DNA from: an uncultured Treponema sp.
Lineage (GTDB): Bacteria > Spirochaetota > Spirochaetia > Treponematales > Treponemataceae
Length of the DNA stretch: 5,669 bases
Reading direction: 5' to 3'
Assembly (NCBI GenBank): GCA_905373565.1
Contig: CAJPTT010000173.1
Location: 1-5,669 of the forward strand
Part shown: positions 1-5,460 of the stretch, piece after piece
How positions within the stretch are numbered: the first letter of the stretch is position 1
How the letters are laid out: every line of letters begins with the position of its first letter
Notes under the pieces: generated by a model
Told to the model about the DNA's origin: nothing
Databases searched by the model: none
Seen by the model: only the letters and a program-made list of their open reading frames with translations
Made by a program: the position numbers and the translations under genes

Positions 1-613
1 CGATGTCGCCAACCTCTACTGCATCGGAATTTCCCAATTCGGCGATGGCAATGTCTTTCTCGGTAGTTTCAAACGAAACCAACGCAATGTCCCTGCGCTG
101 GTCGCCGCCGACAAGTTTGCCTTCTGCAGTATGCCCGTTATATAGCTTGACGATAATCTTTTCCGCCGTACCGGTAACATGCTGATTAGTCAGTACATAA
201 TAGGTGTTGCCGCTCTTGCGGACAATAACACCCGACCCCATGCCTTCGGATTTGTATTCCTGCTCGCCGCTATCGTTACGATCGGATTTTTCACCATTAT
301 TCTGATTAGGCATACCGAAGAAAAACCATGGAAAGCCATCTCCGGAAAGAGGATTTCGTACTTTCTTAATTTCTGTAACCGAAAGCGTTACCACCGACGG
401 TAAAATTGCCGAAGATACTTGCCGGTTCGCACTTTGCAGTTCTTCCAGCAGGGAAATCGTCTCCTTTGTAATTGAATCCGAATGCTTTGTGTCGGCATAA
501 ACCGTTGTTGCCGAAGCAGGGCTTGCAGAACATGAAGATACAAAGATCATTACTGCCATGTTCAATATCGCTGTAAATGACAGTGCCGTTTTAAATTTTT
601 GTTTTAAATGCAT
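1..613 (-). CDS. HtrA/DegQ-type (S1C) serine protease, probable lipoprotein; N-terminal part, cut by the window edge
   Basis: HtrA proteases degrade or refold misfolded envelope proteins. Translation from 613 gives 204 codons without a stop. Residues 1-27 form a signal peptide (K4, K6, K8, then a hydrophobic run) ending in V-S-S-C, so Cys28 is a likely lipidated residue; spirochaetal lipoboxes are relaxed like this. Residues 70-80 (ILPSVVTLSV) open the trypsin-like domain. FFFGMP (about 97-102) is followed by a roughly 20-residue polar insert where DegP has its LA loop. GSGVIV (126-131) and TNQHVTG (142-148) give the catalytic His145. RRDIAL gives the catalytic Asp175, and VGDI ends the visible part. 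The catalytic Ser and any PDZ domains lie outside the window. The start is supported by GGAGG at 621-625, 7 nt upstream. I see no convincing promoter; the nearest -10-like hexamer is CATAAT at 669-674. The family is secure, but the exact member (HtrA, DegP or DegQ) cannot be decided from half a protein. Confidence 0.9.
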   Translation of the reverse strand, partial: MHLKQKFKTALSFTAILNMAVMIFVSSCSASPASATTVYADTKHSDSITKETISLLEELQSANRQVSSAILPSVVTLSVTEIKKVRNPLSGDGFPWFFFGMPNQNNGEKSDRNDSGEQEYKSEGMGSGVIVRKSGNTYYVLTNQHVTGTAEKIIVKLYNGHTAEGKLVGGDQRRDIALVSFETTEKDIAIAELGNSDAVEVGDI

Positions 614-697
614 GAGTTTACCTCCAACATTAGAAGTTTTCAACTGTTTCTTAAACATATAAAATGCTATTATGATACATCCATCCGGTACAAAAGA

Positions 698-754
698 AAA
701 GAGGCAAACTAAATCCCATTGGATATCAAAGCCGACTGTAATTTCTGCCTCTTT
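698..754 (-). terminator. Terminator-like hairpin at the end of the MATE gene
   Basis: Two perfectly complementary 9-base arms, 698-706 and 746-754, read AAAGAGGCA and TGCCTCTTT on the minus strand. The downstream arm runs straight into a T-rich tract (TCTTTT) on that strand. The first arm overlaps the MATE stop codon at 753-755. The loop is about 39 nt, much longer than in a textbook intrinsic terminator, so efficiency is uncertain. The hairpin would separate MATE transcription from the protease gene downstream. Confidence 0.55.
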
Positions 755-2132
755 ACGCAACGGTCAAATTCTTAACCCATCGTTCTTTTTTCAGTTGATG
801 TCCGGCAATCAGCAATTTCAGAAAGTCGCTGAGCTTTGCAAGGCCGAACATTGCGACGGGCGAAAGCGCGGTACAGTAGGTAAAGATAAGCATCACCGGC
901 AGAAATACCATTGAGTTGACGCTGATATCAACCCATGCTCCAAGTTGGGCATCGCCGCCGGCGCGAGAAATTGCAAGTTGCGTATTAAGGTAAGACCATA
1001 GCGGCATATAAAGCGCGATAACCCATATAAGATTCCGCGTGATGATATGCGAGGCAGGCGAAAGCCGGATAAACACAATGGGAATAAGGAAGACCGTCAG
1101 CGCTTCGCAAATACCGACAAAAATACCGAAGATAAAAAAGCCGGAAAGGAACCACCGCGCCTGCTTGCGGGCTTCGTCCAATTTATTCTGCCCGAGTGAG
1201 CTGCCGACAATAATACGCACGCAGGTAAAAATCACCGGAAAGATTAAAAAGAAGATATTTGCAATCGTCCAACCGGCGGCCATACCTGCGACCACCTCCG
1301 CCCCGCCGCGGCTGTTGTAAAGCGCCGCAACAATCGTTTCGGTACCCACCCACGAAATATCCGAGGCAAACACCAGCCCAAGTTTTTTAACCATCTGCAT
1401 AAACAGCTGCCAGCGTACCTTCCACAGCGCGGCAACTCGCACATAAAACGCAGACCTTCTGATATGCACGTAGACAAGCAGCAAAACAACTTCGGTGCAG
1501 CGGGCTATCAACGTCGCATAGGCGGCCCCTTTCACTTCAAGCCGCGGCGCTCCGAAATTCCCATAAATCAGAATGTAGTTTCCGCAGGTGTTTATCAATG
1601 TAGAGATAATGGCGCTGTACATAATGATCTTAACCTCGCCGATGTCGCGCAAGGAAGAAGTAATCGCGGTAGAAAACGCAATAGGAATAAAGGTAAGTAG
1701 GATGATATGCAGATATCGCTGCCCCTCGGCTACAATTTCCGGCGCCTGCTTATTTCCGTGTACTAAAAATCCAAGGATATATCCCGAAAAAAAGAAAGAT
1801 AAAATCGTAAAGAGCGCGGCGCAGGCCAGCATCATAATCTGCTTAAAGCGGTACACGTGCTGCATTCCGCCTGCATCTTTTGCACCGTTAAACTGAGACA
1901 TAAACATGCCGCCGGTTTCGGCAAATGTCCCGACCGTTACCAAAAAGAGAAAGGTAAATTGATTGGTGATATTGACCGCGCTCATTTTTATGTCGCCCAA
2001 TCCGCCGACCATAAAGTTATCAATCAGCGAAACAAGACTCTGCACAAAGGTTTGAATCATAACCGGTACCGCAAAGCCGAGCGCCCTCCGGTAAAAATGA
2101 ACCGGCCCCAGCAAAAATTTTTCACATTGCAT
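753..2132 (-). CDS. MATE-family (multidrug/toxin extrusion) cation-coupled antiporter
   Basis: MATE proteins are 12-helix inner-membrane antiporters that expel cationic drugs or metabolites using a Na+ or H+ gradient. The 459-residue product has the usual length, and two homologous halves (about 15-185 and 240-445) made almost entirely of hydrophobic helices. Typical elements are the first-helix stretch from FAVPVMIQ to DNFMVGGLG (ending near 46), the AAYATLIAR segment near 203-211, the polar loop GQNKLDEARKQ (about 314-324), and RAGGDAQLG (390-398) in the second half. Substrate and coupling ion cannot be read from the sequence. AAGGA at 2139-2143 abuts the ATG at 2138 with no spacing but lies 6 nt from the in-frame ATG at 2132. 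I therefore choose 2132; the upstream start would add only Met-Ser. The gene follows nrdB by about 80 bp on the same strand with no terminator between, so read-through is possible. A gene-proximal promoter was not convincingly found. Confidence 0.93.
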   Translation of the reverse strand: MQCEKFLLGPVHFYRRALGFAVPVMIQTFVQSLVSLIDNFMVGGLGDIKMSAVNITNQFTFLFLVTVGTFAETGGMFMSQFNGAKDAGGMQHVYRFKQIMMLACAALFTILSFFFSGYILGFLVHGNKQAPEIVAEGQRYLHIILLTFIPIAFSTAITSSLRDIGEVKIIMYSAIISTLINTCGNYILIYGNFGAPRLEVKGAAYATLIARCTEVVLLLVYVHIRRSAFYVRVAALWKVRWQLFMQMVKKLGLVFASDISWVGTETIVAALYNSRGGAEVVAGMAAGWTIANIFFLIFPVIFTCVRIIVGSSLGQNKLDEARKQARWFLSGFFIFGIFVGICEALTVFLIPIVFIRLSPASHIITRNLIWVIALYMPLWSYLNTQLAISRAGGDAQLGAWVDISVNSMVFLPVMLIFTYCTALSPVAMFGLAKLSDFLKLLIAGHQLKKERWVKNLTVA

Positions 2133-2138
2133 ACTCAT

Positions 2139-2143
2139 TCCTT
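2139..2143 (-). promoter_or_regulatory. Shine-Dalgarno that decides the MATE start
   Basis: AAGGA on the minus strand touches the ATG at 2138, which leaves no spacer for initiation there. It lies 6 nt from the in-frame ATG at 2132, a normal spacing. This supports the shorter product. Confidence 0.6.
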
Positions 2144-2212
2144 AATAGTGAACGCATCAACTGCTTTTGTTCTTCCGATATGTTTATAATTATGTCTCTA
2201 TTTTCAAAAGGT

Positions 2213-3268
2213 TTATAGGTCATCCTTCAGCACCGACGATTTTGCATACGCGGTAGACTTTGCTTCAAAGAAATCCGTTTTGATCAGGTTTGCGTTGCTG
2301 TACTGGCTTACCCAGCTCATGGAGGCGGGTTCTTCACGGTGGCCTTCGTACAATGGTTCAAAGCCGAGATTTTCGCAGCGGAGGTTGCCGAGGTACTGAA
2401 TGTAGTCGGTAACCATGCCGCGGGTCAGGCCGGGAATGTCGTCGCCGATAACGTAATGCCCCCACGCAATTTCCTGCTCGCAGCCTTCGCGGATCATACT
2501 GCGGAACAGCTCGTTGTTTTCCGGCGTGAACAGTTGCGGTTCTTCTTTTTGCAGTTCATGGATAATAGAGCGGAATAGCCACAGGTGCGTGTTTTCATCG
2601 CGGTTGATGTAGCGGATTTCCTGTACGGAGCCGGGCATTTTGTTGTTGCGTCCGAGGTTATAAAAAAACATAAAGCCCGAATAAAAATACACCCCTTCCA
2701 GAATATAATTGGCGACGGCAACTTTGAGCAAGGCAAGGGCGCTCTTGTCATCCTGAAATTCATTGTATAAATCTCCGATAAACTTGTTCCGTTTGAGCAA
2801 ATGCTCATCATTCTTCCATTGATAAAGGATTGCCGTCCGCTCATCGGGAGAGCAGATGGTATCAAGCATGTAGCTGTAGCTCTGCGAGTGTACCGCCTCC
2901 TGAAATGCCTGAATGGTAAGACAGAGGTTCACCTCGTTTGCGGTGATGTACTGCCCGACATTCGGTAGGTTGGCGGTTTGGATGCTGTCTAAAAAAATGA
3001 GGAACGACAGAATTTTATCGTATGCGGTTTTTTCCGCGGGGCTGAGTTTGCGGTAATTCTGCACATCGGTATTCATATTGATTTCTTCCGGTATCCAAAA
3101 GTTATTCATCGCCTGCCGGTACCACTCGCTTGCCCATGTATATTTCATATTGTTAAAGTCGTTGAGGTTTGTGGTGTTTCCACCGATCATCTTCCGTAAA
3201 TGAACTTCGATATCGCCTGTTTCGTTGAAAAGTTTTTTACGGGAAAGTACGGTTTTATTATCTATCAT
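2213..3268 (-). CDS. nrdB: Ribonucleoside-diphosphate reductase, beta (radical-generating) subunit, class I
   Basis: NrdB holds the dimetal/tyrosyl-radical cofactor that NrdA uses to reduce ribonucleotides to deoxyribonucleotides in the cytoplasm under oxic conditions. The 351-residue product is of normal length. All six metal ligands are visible (numbering from Met at 3268): Asp94 in FLDSIQ, Glu124 and His127 in QEAVHSQSY, Glu191 in YILEGVY, and Glu225 and His228 in RDENTH. Tyr131 occupies the radical position, unlike the Phe of chlamydial class Ic enzymes. The Trp58-Asp224-His127 relay and a C-terminal tail Tyr341 are also present, consistent with long-range radical transfer to NrdA. No nrdA or nrdI lies in the window, so the partner is encoded elsewhere. 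An ATG at 3298 would add 10 residues, but it has no Shine-Dalgarno and lies about 10 nt after the expected transcription start. The ATG at 3268 has AAGGAG 7 nt upstream. Metal identity (Fe or Mn) cannot be told from the sequence. Confidence 0.96.
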   Translation of the reverse strand: MIDNKTVLSRKKLFNETGDIEVHLRKMIGGNTTNLNDFNNMKYTWASEWYRQAMNNFWIPEEINMNTDVQNYRKLSPAEKTAYDKILSFLIFLDSIQTANLPNVGQYITANEVNLCLTIQAFQEAVHSQSYSYMLDTICSPDERTAILYQWKNDEHLLKRNKFIGDLYNEFQDDKSALALLKVAVANYILEGVYFYSGFMFFYNLGRNNKMPGSVQEIRYINRDENTHLWLFRSIIHELQKEEPQLFTPENNELFRSMIREGCEQEIAWGHYVIGDDIPGLTRGMVTDYIQYLGNLRCENLGFEPLYEGHREEPASMSWVSQYSNANLIKTDFFEAKSTAYAKSSVLKDDL

Positions 3269-3275
3269 CAAAATA

Positions 3276-3281
3276 CTCCTT
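3276..3281 (-). promoter_or_regulatory. Shine-Dalgarno that decides the nrdB start
   Basis: AAGGAG on the minus strand lies 7 nt before the ATG at 3268. It lies inside the 10-codon extension that a start at 3298 would imply, so it argues strongly for the shorter NrdB. Confidence 0.8.
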
Positions 3282-3299
3282 AGTATCGCTTTATACATA

Positions 3300-3328
3300 T
3301 ATAGTTAGATTTCTATTATATTTAGATT
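3300..3328 (-). repeat. Imperfect direct repeat over the nrdB promoter (possible operator)
   Basis: Two 12-base copies, AATCTAAATATA (3328-3317) and AATCTAACTATA (3311-3300), match at 11 of 12 positions with a 17-base period. The first copy overlaps the TATAAT box. A near-palindrome with TCTA and TAGA arms (3326-3312) also spans the box. The arrangement would suit a repressor blocking polymerase. The protein that would bind is unknown, and the region is A+T-rich, so chance is possible. Confidence 0.3.
3315..3320 (-). promoter_or_regulatory. nrdB: nrdB promoter, -10 box
   Basis: A perfect TATAAT on the minus strand lies about 47 nt upstream of the favoured nrdB start. That predicts transcription from about 3308 and a leader of about 40 nt containing the AAGGAG. 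No good TTGACA-like -35 is seen at 16-18 nt spacing, so the promoter may need an activator or be weak. It overlaps the repeat pair described separately. Confidence 0.45.
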
Positions 3329-3354
3329 CCTGACATGAGAGATAAAAGACATTA

Positions 3355-3373
3355 GCCCAGTATTAATTGGGGC
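3355..3373 (-). terminator. Weak terminator-like hairpin after the metallophosphoesterase gene
   Basis: On the minus strand GCCC pairs with GGGC, plus one A-T pair past a bulged C, around an 8-base A+T loop. The hairpin overlaps the stop codon of the phosphoesterase gene (3363-3365). The run CTTTT follows only after several non-T bases, so this is a poor intrinsic terminator. It may only partly insulate nrdB. Confidence 0.25.
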
Positions 3374-4052
3374 ATACGGCAGGTTGCGCAGGGGCAAATT
3401 CTAAAAGATAATTGCTGAACACGTTGATCACCGTTGTGTTTTCATAGACGGTTACCCGCGGCGCCTGAAGGTCGTAAAGATGGATATGCCCGTGTAAAAA
3501 ATAGCGCGGTTTAAACTTCTTTATGAACCATAAAAAGCACTTAAAACCGGTATGACACGGATCGGGGCGGTCGTGAATGCCGAACGGCGCTGCATGAGCG
3601 ACAAAAATATCTACATACCGCCCGTAGCGCAGTTTGTTATAAATAAGGCGCGGCACCATCGCAAGCAGTTGAAGTTTCATTTGGCGTTCGGTATATTGTC
3701 CGATATCGCTGTTGTATCGGATGCTCCCTGAAACACCGGCAAACAAAATCCCCCCTTCCCGACGGGTGGTAAAGCCGAGATAGGTTGAACCATATCCTTC
3801 AACCCGATCTTCCGCAATGGATTGCAAAGAATCATGCGCCCCTAGGTTTTTATGATAATATGGCATTGCGTTAAGATTATGGTTCCCGAACACAAAGAAG
3901 AGCGGCTTATTTAACGATGAAACGATAAATTCCAAATACTCCATCGGTAAATCTCCGGCCGAAATCACAAGATCGACATCTCGGTACCGCTCTTTGATAT
4001 TGACGCTGTAAATAAGCGGATCGATTTGGTCGGAAACGCAGAGTATCTTCAT
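3363..4052 (-). CDS. Calcineurin-like metallophosphoesterase with altered motif I, substrate unknown
   Basis: The family hydrolyses phosphomono- or diesters at a two-metal centre. The 229-residue product shows most of the signature blocks in order: SDQID at 7-11, GD with Asp34, GNHN with Asn57 and His58, a VAHAAP block with His153, and HGHIH with His189 and His191. Motif I is normally D-x-H; here it reads Asp8-Gln-Ile-Asp11, so the usual His is absent, although Asp11 follows. There is no signal peptide or membrane helix, so it is probably cytoplasmic. The start at 4052 has AAGG 10 nt upstream, inside the end of the TPR gene. The TPR stop codon is only 3 nt before this ATG, so the two are very likely cotranscribed and perhaps translationally coupled. 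Closest parallels from memory are uncharacterised phosphoesterases of spirochaetes and clostridia. I cannot name a substrate. Confidence 0.88.
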   Translation of the reverse strand: MKILCVSDQIDPLIYSVNIKERYRDVDLVISAGDLPMEYLEFIVSSLNKPLFFVFGNHNLNAMPYYHKNLGAHDSLQSIAEDRVEGYGSTYLGFTTRREGGILFAGVSGSIRYNSDIGQYTERQMKLQLLAMVPRLIYNKLRYGRYVDIFVAHAAPFGIHDRPDPCHTGFKCFLWFIKKFKPRYFLHGHIHLYDLQAPRVTVYENTTVINVFSNYLLEFAPAQPAVCPN

Positions 4053-4055
4053 ATT

Positions 4056-5426
4056 TTATTTGCCTTGTATTTTTCTAAGCAGTGACTCCAGTTTGTCCTT
4101 ATCGATTAATTCAAATGGGCGGTTTTCTGCAAAACTTAATGCGGATCGCGAAAAACCGCTTGAAGTAATAACGACAACCCGCACGAGCCCCTGAGCCTTC
4201 ATCTGCTCATGCAGCGAGCGCAAAAACGAATCGCCGATGATATCGCTGTCGCGTGAATAGATAAAGAGTTTCGGCTGCTTCCGCATATTCATCCATTTTT
4301 CGGAATTATCTTCGAGTGCAATGATAGCGCAGCCCTGTTTAATCTCTTTTTGTGATTGGACTGCAAGGGCAAAGGCTTTCTCGGTAATTGTTTTACAAAG
4401 TTTAAGAAACGGTTCCGCACTGACGGTGAGATATTCCTTCATGTAATCGTTTGAACGGAGATCACGGTACTGGTTCAGCTTATCCGCAACATCTTTGTAC
4501 CCTGATGCTACAGCATGAATTGCTTCCCATTGTTCAATCGCACGGTCGAGATCTCTCATTTTTTCGTAGCATGTTGCGGACGCATAGCGCAGGCGTAGCG
4601 TATCGGGATTTGAATTTTTTGCAGTGGTGAGTTTGAGCGCGCGGTCGAACTCAAAGGCGGCTTTTTCAAGACTGTTTGCATCAAGATAGCATAAGCCCCG
4701 TTCAGTAAAACACTTTTGCCGCAGGTCCGCATTGCGAGCCGCTTTTTCAAATGCAGCCAGCGCTTGCGCATATTCTTTTGTTTCGCGGAGCAGCTTCCCC
4801 TGATAGTACAATGCAGTCGTATTGTCGGGTTCAAGCTTCAGCGCTGTACCGATTTCTTGCTTTGCTTCGACCATCATATTACTGCGGAATAAAAGCAAGC
4901 CGAGCGCTGCATGGGCGGCGGCATGTTTTGGGTTAAGGCCGATTGCCTGCCGATAATGAAAAATAGCCTGTTCCGTTTTATTGAGTTGCTCAAAAAGCTG
5001 CCCGATCGCATAATGATATTCCCCATTTTTAGGATCGAGTTTTATCAGTAACGCATACTCGGCAAGCGCTTCGGTATGCTGCTGAAAGCGTTCATACAGC
5101 TGCGCCGTTAAATTTCGAAATTCTTTTTCTTGGGCTTTCGATTCAAAAGTCGCCTTGCTGATGGCTTTAAACTCCATCAATGCAAGTTCCGCTCTACCAT
5201 CGGCTAAATAAGCTTTTCCGAGGAGATAATGGGCTTTTGTATCACGCGGGTTTTTTGCTATAATAACTTTTGCCCGTTTAATTGCTGTTGCATACTTGCC
5301 TGCGTTGATATATTTTTCTATCGAAGCGGCTTTTTTCGGTGAAATAATCGAACGTATCAAGAAAAAAGCCAGTAATAGAATGAAAAAAGCAAGTACGCTA
5401 ATGAAACTAATAAGGTACAAAGACAT
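4056..5426 (-). CDS. Membrane-anchored TPR protein with C-terminal Mrr/restriction-endonuclease-like domain
   Basis: The 456-residue product has one N-terminal hydrophobic helix (about 4-24) followed by Arg25, Lys31 and Lys32. By the positive-inside rule this puts the rest in the cytoplasm. About eight tetratricopeptide repeats fill residues 31-320, including clear copies at 65-90, 135-168 (ending GLNPKH) and 169-202 (ending KLEPDN); such arrays bind other proteins. Residues about 335-456 are not TPR. Near 384-450 a QPKLFIYSRD strand, a helix, a VRVVVITSSGFSRSAL strand-turn-helix and a final ELIDKDKLESLL follow the order of the second half of Mrr-type nuclease domains. The expected Q-x-K or E-x-K catalytic pair is not visible, so it is probably inactive. 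No Shine-Dalgarno precedes 5426; see the promoter entry for a possible leaderless mRNA. The gene heads a unit with the phosphoesterase. The TPR and membrane calls are firm, the nuclease-like fold is moderate. Confidence 0.88.
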   Translation of the reverse strand: MSLYLISFISVLAFFILLLAFFLIRSIISPKKAASIEKYINAGKYATAIKRAKVIIAKNPRDTKAHYLLGKAYLADGRAELALMEFKAISKATFESKAQEKEFRNLTAQLYERFQQHTEALAEYALLIKLDPKNGEYHYAIGQLFEQLNKTEQAIFHYRQAIGLNPKHAAAHAALGLLLFRSNMMVEAKQEIGTALKLEPDNTTALYYQGKLLRETKEYAQALAAFEKAARNADLRQKCFTERGLCYLDANSLEKAAFEFDRALKLTTAKNSNPDTLRLRYASATCYEKMRDLDRAIEQWEAIHAVASGYKDVADKLNQYRDLRSNDYMKEYLTVSAEPFLKLCKTITEKAFALAVQSQKEIKQGCAIIALEDNSEKWMNMRKQPKLFIYSRDSDIIGDSFLRSLHEQMKAQGLVRVVVITSSGFSRSALSFAENRPFELIDKDKLESLLRKIQGK

Positions 5427-5433
5427 AAATTTA

Positions 5434-5442
5434 TGGTATAAT
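5434..5442 (+). promoter_or_regulatory. Extended -10 promoter of the plus-strand TPR gene
   Basis: TGGTATAAT is a perfect -10 hexamer (5437-5442) with the TG extension that can substitute for a weak -35. The best -35 at 17 nt spacing is GGTACA (5414-5419), matching 3 of 6. Transcription from about 5449 gives a leader of only about 12 nt. The hexamer overlaps the minus-strand -10 by two bases. Confidence 0.5.
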
Positions 5443-5446
5443 TTTT

Positions 5447-5452
5447 GAGAGG
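5447..5452 (+). promoter_or_regulatory. Shine-Dalgarno deciding the plus-strand TPR start
   Basis: GAGAGG lies 8 nt before the ATG at 5461 but only 2 nt before the in-frame ATG at 5455. This favours 5461. The alternative start would add only Met-Ser. Confidence 0.5.
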
Positions 5453-5460
5453 TAATGTCA

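Noticed and set aside
3..403. Two plus-strand open frames opposite the protease gene
   Set aside because: The minus-strand frame carries the HtrA His and Asp motifs, so the plus-strand frames are chance.
614..700. A promoter for the protease gene
   Set aside because: CATAAT at 669-674 lacks a credible -35 and other AT-rich hexamers are no better; not strong enough to list.
1039..2189. Several plus-strand open frames of 78-110 codons opposite the MATE gene
   Set aside because: They lie antisense to a clear membrane transporter and show no domain or Shine-Dalgarno; they are frame shadows.
2150..2212. A riboswitch, promoter or attenuator before the MATE gene
   Set aside because: The gap is under 80 bp. 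The only structure is a 3-bp GCA/TGC stem with a flanking GAAC/GTTC, and -10/-35-like hexamers have wrong spacing.
2339..2865. Open frames on both strands within nrdB, up to 123 codons
   Set aside because: They overlap conserved NrdB ligand motifs in other frames and encode nothing recognisable.
3295..3305. A CTATATATG core resembling an NrdR box
   Set aside because: Only the left part of the 16-base consensus matches, and the spacing to the other repeat is not the usual one; not called as NrdR.
4556..4936. Open frames on both strands inside the TPR gene
   Set aside because: They are alternative frames of TPR-coding DNA, with composition rich in R, H and C typical of shadows.
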